Of a DNA stretch of 64,000 nt, positions 50,826 through 58,690 are shown piece by piece. Within the stretch, counting starts at the first letter, position 1. Each line of letters opens with the position of its first letter. A program made the translations under genes and the position numbers. This DNA comes from Haloarchaeobius litoreus (GTDB lineage Archaea; Halobacteriota; Halobacteria; Halobacteriales; Natrialbaceae): the NCBI RefSeq assembly GCF_024495425.1, contig NZ_JANHJR010000001.1, positions 682,001 through 746,000 of the forward strand. The letters run 5' to 3'. The notes beneath the pieces were generated by a model. The model was given only the letters and a program-made list of their open reading frames with translations. It was not told the origin of the DNA and searched no databases.

Positions 50826-51935
50826 CTACAGCCCGGCCACGTCCTCGATGGCGTCGGTCAGGGCGCGGATGGACGCCACGTCGTGCTCGCCCATGTGGCC
50901 GATGCGGAACGTCTTCTCGCCGAGCTGGGAGCCGTAGCCGTTCGAGAACGCGAAGTCGTACTCGTCGCTCACCTGCTCGATGGTGGCGGCGACGTCGATG
51001 CCCTGCGTGTTCTCGATGCAGCTCACGGTCCGGGACTCGTAGCCCTCCTCGGGGAACATCCCGAAGTGCTCCTTGGCCCACTCCCGGGTGTACTCGGCCA
51101 TCTCGCGGTGGCGCTCGTCGCGGGCCTCGTGGCCCTCCTCGAGCATGTACTTCATCTGCTTGCGGTAGGCGAGCATGACCGGGATGGCGGGCGTGGAGTG
51201 GGTCTGGCCCTTCCGGTCGTAGTAGTCGATGGTGCGGCGGAAACCGCCGTACCAGGACGAGGTCTCCTTCTCGACCTCGCGCTCGTAGGCGTCGTCGCTG
51301 ACGGCACAGACCGCGAGCCCCGGCGGCATCGCGAACGCCTTCTGGGTCGAGGCGAAGATGACGTCGATGTCGTGTGCGTCGATGTCGACGTAGTCGCCGC
51401 CCAGCGCGGAGACGGCGTCGACGACGAAGTACGTGTCCGGGTACTCCGCGACGACGTCACCGATCTCCTCGATGGGGTTCCTGACGCCGGTCGAGGACTC
51501 GTTCATCACGGTCGCGACCACGTCGTAGTGCTTGTCGCTGGATTCGAGGTGGTCGCGGATGTCCTCCGGCTTGACCGCCTGTCCCCACTCGTACTCCAGC
51601 CGGTCGACGTCCTTGCCGAGTCGCTCGGCGACGTTGGCGTGGCGCTCGCTGAAGCTGCCACACGTCGGCACGAGGATGTTCTCGTCGACGAGGTTGAGCG
51701 TCGACGCCTCCCAGAACTCGGTCCCGGACGCCGTGAGGATGACGACCTCGTTGTCGGTGCCGAGGAACGTCTTCGTGTCCTCGACGATGGTCGTGTAGAG
51801 GTCCGTCATCCGGTCCATCCGGTGGCCGAACATCGGCTGGGCCATCTCCTCGATGACGTCCTCGCGGACCTCGGTCGGACCGGGGATGTACAGCGTCTTC
51901 TCGCGGTAATCGTCTCTGTATTCGCGTTTCTCCAT
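50826..51935 (-). CDS. Class V aminotransferase (alanine-glyoxylate type)
   Basis: A 369-residue PLP enzyme of fold type I. It has LYIPGPTEVREDVIEEMAQPMFGHR, the PLP Asp in YFVVDAVSALGGD, and the Schiff-base Lys in IFASTQKAFAMPPGLAV. It resembles serine-pyruvate and alanine-glyoxylate aminotransferases and small-subunit hydrogenase-type relatives. It probably interconverts small amino acids and 2-oxo acids. The motif PGLAV is as expected. Start at 51935 (MEKREYRDDYREK). Confidence 0.88.
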   Translation of the reverse strand: MEKREYRDDYREKTLYIPGPTEVREDVIEEMAQPMFGHRMDRMTDLYTTIVEDTKTFLGTDNEVVILTASGTEFWEASTLNLVDENILVPTCGSFSERHANVAERLGKDVDRLEYEWGQAVKPEDIRDHLESSDKHYDVVATVMNESSTGVRNPIEEIGDVVAEYPDTYFVVDAVSALGGDYVDIDAHDIDVIFASTQKAFAMPPGLAVCAVSDDAYEREVEKETSSWYGGFRRTIDYYDRKGQTHSTPAIPVMLAYRKQMKYMLEEGHEARDERHREMAEYTREWAKEHFGMFPEEGYESRTVSCIENTQGIDVAATIEQVSDEYDFAFSNGYGSQLGEKTFRIGHMGEHDVASIRALTDAIEDVAGL

Positions 51936-52123
51936 GCCGGTGTCCACCTGAGTACGGCCCACTGCGCGGCGAGGTGGCATGGAACTTGTGATACCGGCTC
52001 TTGTGATGTGGTCGCCCCGGTGATTATGACGACGGGGACAGTGCTGGGTGCCGGCCCCGCCGTGGCCCCTGCCGGGTCGGCCCCGGGCGAACAGCTATCC
52101 GAGAGAGCGTGCTACAGACACCC

Positions 52124-52924
52124 ATGGGTCGCTTCGAGCAGTTCGAGCACGACCGACGGCGGCGCATCTACGAGTACGTGGAGTCACAGGGCGCGGTGGA
52201 GCCGGAGACGGTCCGTCGTAACGTGCTGGTCACGCCCGAGACGAGTTCGAAACCCGCGCGCTCCGGGCCGAACCTCCCACCGTCGACGCCGATGTCGTTC
52301 CAGGAGTTCCGGGACCACGTCTCCACCCTGGAGCGCGAGGGCTACCTGACCGAACGCGACGGCAGGCTCAGGGTCGCGTTCCCGATGACCGAGGACGAGA
52401 CGACCGTCGAACTCGACGACGAGACCGAGGCGACCGTCCGCCCGGCGAGGCAGGAGGACATGGACGGCATCGTGGACGTCGTCGAGAGCATCGCGGCCGA
52501 GGACGCCTACGCCGTCGCCCGACGGCTCGCCGACCAGGTCGCCCGCGAGGACGTGCTCCTCCGGCACAACGAGGGCGGGAACCGGGTGTTCTTCGTCGCG
52601 ACCGTCGACGACGAGGCCATCGGCTGGCTCCACGTCGAGGCCGTCTCCTCGCCGATGATGGACCACACCGCCGAGCTGACCGTCGGGGTGCTGGAGCAGT
52701 ACCGTGGCCACGGGCTCGGCTCGACGCTCATGGAGCGCGGCCTCGACTGGGCGCGCGAGCAGGGGCTCCGCAAGGTGTACCAGAGCCTGCCGGCGACGAA
52801 CGAGCAGGCCATCGGGTTCCTCGAGGACGCCGGCTGGTCGGTGGAGTCGACGCGCGAGGGCCACTACCACGTCGACGACGAACTCGTCGACGAGGTACAG
52901 CTCGCGGTCTGGCTCGACGAGTAG
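52124..52924 (+). CDS. GNAT acetyltransferase with N-terminal winged-helix-like domain
   Basis: A 266-residue protein. Residues 1-90 form a helical domain (HDRRRRIYEYVESQGAVEPETVRRNVLV) that looks DNA-binding-like, then a GNAT domain follows with the acetyl-CoA motif VGVLEQYRGHGLGSTLMERGLDWAREQGLRKVYQSLPATNEQAIGFLEDAGW. It acetylates an amine of protein or small molecule with acetyl-CoA. The N-terminal domain could target it to DNA or proteins. Upstream 51936-52123 shows no other gene. Confidence 0.86.
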   Translation: MGRFEQFEHDRRRRIYEYVESQGAVEPETVRRNVLVTPETSSKPARSGPNLPPSTPMSFQEFRDHVSTLEREGYLTERDGRLRVAFPMTEDETTVELDDETEATVRPARQEDMDGIVDVVESIAAEDAYAVARRLADQVAREDVLLRHNEGGNRVFFVATVDDEAIGWLHVEAVSSPMMDHTAELTVGVLEQYRGHGLGSTLMERGLDWAREQGLRKVYQSLPATNEQAIGFLEDAGWSVESTREGHYHVDDELVDEVQLAVWLDE

Positions 52925-52942
52925 CGCGGCCCGAACCCGCCG

Positions 52943-54313
52943 TCACGGCGATGCGGACCGGACGAGGCGGGGTGCGAGCACTCGCCAGAGGATTCCCGGC
53001 TGGAACAGCGAGGTCGGCGGGCGTTCCATCATCATCACCCGGACGAAGGCGTCGCGGAGGTGGCCGTCGTCGTGCGCCCGACGCGTCAGCCGGGAGACGT
53101 ACCGGTTCATCAGGTCGGTCCCGCGCGGTTTGTCCCCGGTCGTCTCCGGGAACTGGAAGTCCGAACCGATGGCCAGCCGCCAGGCTACGTCGACGACGTC
53201 GGCGGCACCCGCGAAGAACCGCGGCGTGAGTGTCGCGTCGTCCGCCGTGGCGAGCACGTCGTGGAGGACGAGACTCTCCAGCGCCGCGACGGACATGCCC
53301 TGTCCGTAGAGCGGGTTGAAGCTCGCGATGCCGTCGCCGACGACCAGCAGGCCCTCGGGGAACCGCTCCAGGGCCTCGTACCGCCGACGGACGTTCGACG
53401 GGAACGGGTAGTGGGCGATCTCGTCGCCGACCATGGCCCGCTCGTCGAGCAACGCCGCCACGTCGGGAACGGGGAGCTCGGCGGCGAACCGCCGGAATCC
53501 GTCGGCGTCTGTCGGCGGGTGGTCACCGTGGACCCCGGCCACCGTGACGACCCACCGGTCGTCCTCGACGGGCAGGACGCCGGCACCACGCGGCTGCGAC
53601 GCCGAGGGCGTCACGAGGTAGGCGGTGTGGTCGTCGGCCGGGCGGTCCACGAGTGCCGTGCTGTACGCCAGGTCGATGTGGACCTCCTCGACGGGCGGCG
53701 CGTCGAAGCCGCTGGCGGCCAGCCACGCCGGTGTCCGGCTGGTCCGTCCGGTCGCGTCGACGACCAGTGACGCGTCCAGTGCTTCGGGGTCGCCCCGCTC
53801 GGACTGCACGACGACGCCGGTCACCGCCTCGCCGGCGGCGTCGAGACGGTAGTCCGTGAACCGTGTCCCCGAACGGACCGTGACCCCCTCCTGGTCGGCG
53901 ATCCGTGACCTGACGAGCTGTTCGTACAGTGGACGGGTCGCCGCGAAGTGCGGCAACGGGGTTGGCCCCGCCGCGAGGAAGTCACCTTCGGCGAAGAACG
54001 CGAGGTCGGTGGCGCTGTCGATCTCCAGCCCACCCGCCGCCCGCAGGTCGGCACCGTATCCCGGGAACAGGGACTCAAGCGTGACCCGTCCCGCCTCCAG
54101 CAGGACGTGGATGTGACGGGACTGCGGGACGCCACGGCGAGGGACCGGCTCCGTCGGGAACTCGTCGCGTTCGACCACGGTGACCGCCTCGAACGCGTCG
54201 CTGAGGACGCGGGCCGCGAGCAGTCCGGCCATCCCGGCTCCGACGACGACGGCGCGACCGCTACGCGCCGGTAGTCGGTCCCCGTCGTACCGCGGAACGG
54301 TCTCCAACGTCAT
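52943..54313 (-). CDS. FAD-dependent monooxygenase/oxidoreductase
   Basis: A 456-residue flavoprotein. It has the N-terminal Rossmann motif AVVVGAGMAGLLAARVLSDAFEAVTVVERDEFP, RRGVPQSRHIHVLLEAG (shared with the epoxidase/Lsd18-like group), and LLVVGDGIASFNPLYGQGMSVAALES, the second FAD block. Such enzymes are group A monooxygenase-like, acting on hydrophobic substrates such as polyketides or carotenoids. The start at 54313 (MTLETVPRYD) is preferred; ATG at 54328 adds five residues. No partner is evident nearby. Confidence 0.84.
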   Translation of the reverse strand: MTLETVPRYDGDRLPARSGRAVVVGAGMAGLLAARVLSDAFEAVTVVERDEFPTEPVPRRGVPQSRHIHVLLEAGRVTLESLFPGYGADLRAAGGLEIDSATDLAFFAEGDFLAAGPTPLPHFAATRPLYEQLVRSRIADQEGVTVRSGTRFTDYRLDAAGEAVTGVVVQSERGDPEALDASLVVDATGRTSRTPAWLAASGFDAPPVEEVHIDLAYSTALVDRPADDHTAYLVTPSASQPRGAGVLPVEDDRWVVTVAGVHGDHPPTDADGFRRFAAELPVPDVAALLDERAMVGDEIAHYPFPSNVRRRYEALERFPEGLLVVGDGIASFNPLYGQGMSVAALESLVLHDVLATADDATLTPRFFAGAADVVDVAWRLAIGSDFQFPETTGDKPRGTDLMNRYVSRLTRRAHDDGHLRDAFVRVMMMERPPTSLFQPGILWRVLAPRLVRSASP

Positions 54314-54379
54314 GGTTCGATTCGGCACGCCGGGCCGGAGGGCCGGGTGCCAGATTTGGGCAGGGCGGGGGACCCCCGG

Positions 54380-55183
54380 TCACTCGTCCCCGTCGTCCGT
54401 CCCGCCGTCGGTCGCCTGGTCGGCCCCGCCGTCGGTCGCCTGCCCGCCACCGCCGCCACCGCTACCGCCACCACTGCCCGCGGGCATCGGGGCGGGGCTC
54501 TGGCCGAGCCAGCCACCGATGTTGTCCGCGACGTAGTCCTTGCCGCCCCAGCCGAAGGCGATGCCGATGGCCAGCGCGATGCCGGCGGCGACGCCCCACG
54601 CGGCTGCCTGGGCGAACGTGTACAGGATACCGACGTCGACGCCCATCGTGTCGAGGCCCATCACGATGGCGATGAAGTAGAGGAAGATGCGGGCCCCGTC
54701 GGCGAAGTACGCCGTGTACCCCGTATCGGTGACGGTCTCGGTCCGACCGATGGCGTCGGCGAGGAAGTCAGCGAGGACGAAGCCGATGACGATTATCAGG
54801 GCACCCGCGACGAACGCCGGCAGGTACGAGACCGCGGTGCTGATCCACTCCGAGAGCAACTCGACGGCGAGCACGTCGGCCGCGGCGAGCAGTGCGAGCG
54901 CGTAGACGAACCACGCGCCGACACGGCCGAACGCCCGTGAGACGGCCCGTTCGGTGCCGCCGAGCATCCGTCCGAGCGGTGTGCCGAGCACCATCCGGTC
55001 GAGTTCGATGCCGTCCGCGACTCGGGCGATGATCCTGAAGACGATACGGCCGATGACCCAGCCCACGAGCAGGATGAGCAGAGCCCCGATCAGTCGTGGC
55101 GCGAACGCGATGAGATCCGCGAGCGTCTCCTCGAACGCCTGGTCCAGATCGGTCTGGAGCACGATAACGGGATGTAATGCCAT
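54380..55183 (-). CDS. TM-helix-repeat membrane protein (mechanosensitive-channel related)
   Basis: A 267-residue membrane protein with helices near residues 29-48, 87-107, 118-141, 157-175 and 190-212. It contains two TM_helix repeat units (LIGALLILLVGWVIGRIVFRIIARV and YLPAFVAGALIIVIGFVLADFLADAI), known from MscS-related proteins, but lacks the MscS beta domain. The C-terminus is a Gly/Asp-rich low-complexity tail. It may form or regulate a channel. GTTTATAAC on the minus strand, about 27 bp before the ATG, makes the mRNA leaderless. Confidence 0.82.
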   Translation of the reverse strand: MALHPVIVLQTDLDQAFEETLADLIAFAPRLIGALLILLVGWVIGRIVFRIIARVADGIELDRMVLGTPLGRMLGGTERAVSRAFGRVGAWFVYALALLAAADVLAVELLSEWISTAVSYLPAFVAGALIIVIGFVLADFLADAIGRTETVTDTGYTAYFADGARIFLYFIAIVMGLDTMGVDVGILYTFAQAAAWGVAAGIALAIGIAFGWGGKDYVADNIGGWLGQSPAPMPAGSGGGSGGGGGGQATDGGADQATDGGTDDGDE

Positions 55184-55385
55184 GACAGAAGGGAGGCGAG
55201 ACTGGCGAATAGTTATAAACGGGTTAGTTCTGGCGAACCAGGTCGCATCTCCCGGTAACCCCGGCTGACCGGACACACGCGAGGTGCCCAGGGCGGTCGA
55301 TTCCACCGCGGGGCTGCAGAAAGGCGAGGTTATCCGACCGGTCCGACCGCACGGTACTTGCTCGCCGGTCGCCTACACGGGAGGA

Positions 55386-57344
55386 ATGGCCACCGAGGAG
55401 GGGAGCGAACGGCCGGCGTTCGCGGCGAGCGACGCCTCGATGTGGCGGCTCTACGCCGAGTACGGCCGCGACAACGTCCGGTTCGCGGTGCTGGGAACGC
55501 TGATGGCGCTCCTCTCGCGTGCGACGGGACTGCTCCCGCCGCTGCTGCTCGGGCTCGCCATCGACGCGGTGCTGCTCGGCACGCGCCCGTTCGGCCTGCC
55601 GGGGCTCCCCGCCGCGCTGGTCCCCGAGACGGCCGCCGGGCGGCTCTGGCTGGTCGTCTCGCTGCTCGTCGGGGCCACGCTGCTCGGCGCGCTCGGCTCG
55701 TACGCCGGGAGCTACGGCTGGAACCGCTTCGCACAGAACGTCCAGCACGAGCTCCGGGTCGACGCCTACGAGCGGCTGCAGGCGCTGGACCGGGCCTTCT
55801 TCGACCGCTCGCGTACCGGCGAGCTGCTCTCCGTGCTGAACAACGACGTGAACCAGCTGGAGTCGTTCCTGACCGACGGCGTCAACTCGACCATCCGGCT
55901 CCTCGCCCTGGTCGGTGGGGTCGGGCTCGTGCTGGTCGTGCTGAACCCGTGGCTGGCGGCGGTCTCACTGCTCGCGGTGCCGGTGCTGGTCGTGTTCACC
56001 GCGCTGTTCGTCCGGCGGGTACAGCCGAAGTACGCCCGGATGCGAGCCAGCGTCGGCGACCTGAACGCCAGACTCGAGAACAACGTCGCTGGCATCGACG
56101 TCATCAAGACCGAGAGCGCCGAGGGCCACGAGGCCGAGCGCGTGCGAGCGGCGTCGTTCGCCTACTACGAGACCAACTGGGACGCCATCAGGACGCGCAT
56201 CACGTTCTTCCCGGGGCTGTCGCTGGTCTCCGGGCTGAGCTTCGCGCTGACGTTCGCCGTCGGCGCGTTCTGGGTGCTGAACGGCCCGCCGGGGTTCGCC
56301 TCCGGCGCGGTCTCGCCCGGCGAGTTCGTCACGTTCATGCTGTACACGCAGCAGTTCGTCTGGCCGCTCGCGCAGTTCGGTCAGATCGTCAACAGCTACC
56401 AGCGCGCCCGGGCGTCCAGCGACCGGGTGTACGGCCTGTTGCAGGCCGAGGGTGCGGTCTCGGACGCGTCGGATGCGGTCGACCTGACCGACGTCGAGGG
56501 TGGAATCGAGTACGACGACGTGACGTTCAGCTACAGCGGGACCGACTCCCCCACGGTCGACGGTGACGACGGGCGCGCGACCGACGCCGAGCCGGTGCTG
56601 CGGAACGTCTCCTTCACCGTGACGCAGGGGGACACCGTCGGCATCGTCGGCCCGACGGGCAGCGGGAAGTCGACGCTCGTGAAGCTGCTCGTCCGGCTGT
56701 ACGACCCCGACGAGGGGACGGTCCGCGTCGACGGCCACGACGTGCGCGAGGTCCGCAGAGCCAGCCTGCGGCGTGCGGTCGGCTACGTCTCGCAGGAGCC
56801 GTTCCTGTTCTACGGGACGGTGCGGGAGAACATCGCCTACGGCACGTTCGACGCGACCGACGACGAGGTCGAGACGGCGGCGCGTCGGGCAGCCGCAAAC
56901 GAGTTCATCGAGAACCTGCCCGATGGCTACGATACACTCGTCGGCGAGCGCGGGGTCCGGCTCTCCGGCGGACAGCGCCAGCGCGTGGCCCTCGCCCGGA
57001 CGTTCCTCAAGGACCCGGCCATCCTCGTGCTGGACGAGGCGACGAGCCACGTCGACACCGAGACGGAGGCGATAATCCAGCGCAGCCTCCGGGAGCTCGC
57101 GACGGACCGGACGACCGTCGCCATCGCCCACCGGCTCTCGACGGTGAAGGAGGCCGACGAGATACTCGTGCTGGAGGGCGGTCGCATCGTCGAACGTGGC
57201 ACGCACGAGGCGCTCCTCGACGAGGACGGCCTCTACGCGAACCTGTGGCGGGTGCAGGCAGGCGACTTCGACGAGCTGCCCGAGTCCTTCTTCGAGGCGG
57301 CCATCGCGCGTCGTGCGGCCGTCGAGCGCGGCGAGTCCAACTGA
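55386..57344 (+). CDS. ABC exporter, fused membrane and ATPase domains
   Basis: A 652-residue half-transporter of the MsbA/multidrug type. Six membrane helices fill about residues 25-330, with the intracellular loop ELRVDAYERLQALDRAFFDRSRTGELLSVLNNDVNQLE. The ATPase domain has Walker A GPTGSGKST, the Q-loop YVSQEPFLF, the signature LSGGQRQR, Walker B ILVLDEAT and the H-loop AHRLST. It exports lipids, drugs or peptides as a homodimer. Gene is monocistronic. The linker before the ATPase contains an acidic insert (GTDSPTVDGDDGRATDAE). Confidence 0.92.
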   Translation: MATEEGSERPAFAASDASMWRLYAEYGRDNVRFAVLGTLMALLSRATGLLPPLLLGLAIDAVLLGTRPFGLPGLPAALVPETAAGRLWLVVSLLVGATLLGALGSYAGSYGWNRFAQNVQHELRVDAYERLQALDRAFFDRSRTGELLSVLNNDVNQLESFLTDGVNSTIRLLALVGGVGLVLVVLNPWLAAVSLLAVPVLVVFTALFVRRVQPKYARMRASVGDLNARLENNVAGIDVIKTESAEGHEAERVRAASFAYYETNWDAIRTRITFFPGLSLVSGLSFALTFAVGAFWVLNGPPGFASGAVSPGEFVTFMLYTQQFVWPLAQFGQIVNSYQRARASSDRVYGLLQAEGAVSDASDAVDLTDVEGGIEYDDVTFSYSGTDSPTVDGDDGRATDAEPVLRNVSFTVTQGDTVGIVGPTGSGKSTLVKLLVRLYDPDEGTVRVDGHDVREVRRASLRRAVGYVSQEPFLFYGTVRENIAYGTFDATDDEVETAARRAAANEFIENLPDGYDTLVGERGVRLSGGQRQRVALARTFLKDPAILVLDEATSHVDTETEAIIQRSLRELATDRTTVAIAHRLSTVKEADEILVLEGGRIVERGTHEALLDEDGLYANLWRVQAGDFDELPESFFEAAIARRAAVERGESN

Positions 57345-57500
57345 TTCCGCCGGGCGTGCGACGATACCCACGGTAGGCTGCCGGTTTCTTCGGTCGACGT
57401 CCGGATGACTACCAGAACCATGGTAACTGTTTTACTGTCACAGACTATCATTTCACACGGCACAGCCTGACCCGGTCTGGCACGAGGTGACCACACATAC

Positions 57501-58151
57501 ATGGAATTCAGTGGGACGTTCGAACTCGAAGACACCGCGGTAGACGAGGTATGGCTCGCGCTCTCGGACCCGGTAATCGTCCAGGAGTCGTTGCCGGGCT
57601 GTACCTTCCTGTTGCACGTCGAGGGCGACGAGATCGACTTCGACGAACTACGCGAGCGGGCGGAGGGGCTGGACCGTGAGCTCACGAACGACCCCGAGGT
57701 CATCGCGGAGCGCGCGTTCCGAGAGGGGGAGCGCTACGCCGCGCTGATGCAGGTGAGCGTCGGCCCCGTCAACCCGACGTTCGAGACGGTCGTCGGGATA
57801 GACGAACGCGAACGCCCCCGGATGACCGCATCGGGCGAGGGCAGTTCGGGCGACAGCTCGTTCGAGATGTCCTCGTCGATGGCGCTGTCGGAGACCGAGG
57901 GCGGCGACGGCGTCGTCGTCGAGTGGGAGACGCAGGCCGACGTGTTCGGGAAGGTGGCGGGGATGGGACAGCGCGTCATCAACCCCGTCGCCAACCGCAT
58001 CGTCAAGCGCTTCTTCTCCTCGGTGCAGGAGAAACTCCACGACCTCGGCGTGGAGGACGTATCGTCGTCCGACGACGGGTCGGATGGGAACGAGGGCCGG
58101 AGCCTGGTCGACCGCGTGCTGGGCCGGTCGAAATCGACTGATTCTGAATGA
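57501..58151 (+). CDS. coxG: CoxG-like SRPBCC protein of the molybdenum hydroxylase operon
   Basis: A 216-residue protein. It opens MEFSGTFELEDTAVDEVWLALSDPVIVQESLPGC, the CoxG pattern, has a central beta sheet, and a helix near VAGMGQRVINPVANRIVKRFFSSVQEKL. The Ser/Asp-rich tail is haloarchaeal. CoxG is thought to take part in assembly or membrane attachment of Mo hydroxylases. Its stop overlaps the coxS start by 4 bp. Confidence 0.88.
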   Translation: MEFSGTFELEDTAVDEVWLALSDPVIVQESLPGCTFLLHVEGDEIDFDELRERAEGLDRELTNDPEVIAERAFREGERYAALMQVSVGPVNPTFETVVGIDERERPRMTASGEGSSGDSSFEMSSSMALSETEGGDGVVVEWETQADVFGKVAGMGQRVINPVANRIVKRFFSSVQEKLHDLGVEDVSSSDDGSDGNEGRSLVDRVLGRSKSTDSE

Positions 58152-58690
58152 CTGAACACGACATCACACTCACGGTCAACGGTGCAGAGCACGACCTCAC
58201 GGTCGAATCACGGACGCTACTGGTCCACGCGCTGCGGGACGAACTCGGCTACACCGGCACGAACGTCGGCTGCGAGAGCAGCATCTGCGGTGCCTGCACC
58301 GTCCGCATGGACGGCGAGGCGGTCAAGTCGTGTACGGCGCTCGCGGTCCAGGCCGACGGGGCCGAGATACGGACCGTCGAGGACCTCGGGACGCGCCACG
58401 ACTTCCACCCCATCCAGGAGGGGTTCCAGGAGGAGCACGGTCTCCAGTGTGGCTACTGCACGCCCGGGATGATGATGACCGCGCTGGACGTCCTGGAGGA
58501 GAACCCGGACCCGACACGCGAGGAGATCCGCGAGGGACTGGAGGGCAACCTCTGTCGCTGCACGGGCTACCAGAACATCGTCAACGCGGTCCAGAACGCC
58601 GCCGAGCAGATGCAGCCGGCGGCCGTCGCGGACGGCGGCGAGGCAGACGACGACCCGACCCCGGCGACCGACGGAGGTGAGGAGCGATGA
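58148..58690 (+). CDS. coxS: Molybdenum hydroxylase small subunit, two [2Fe-2S] clusters
   Basis: A 180-residue protein. The plant-type cluster is in [22 protein letters not shown], and the second cluster, in the helical domain, in [22 protein letters not shown] and [12 protein letters not shown]. It passes electrons from the Mo centre to FAD. An unusual Asp/Glu/Pro/Thr tail of about 30 residues follows. It overlaps both neighbours by 4 bp, so the operon is tightly coupled. Confidence 0.93.
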   Translation: MTEHDITLTVNGAEHDLTVESRTLLVHALRDELGYTGTNVGCESSICGACTVRMDGEAVKSCTALAVQADGAEIRTVEDLGTRHDFHPIQEGFQEEHGLQCGYCTPGMMMTALDVLEENPDPTREEIREGLEGNLCRCTGYQNIVNAVQNAAEQMQPAAVADGGEADDDPTPATDGGEER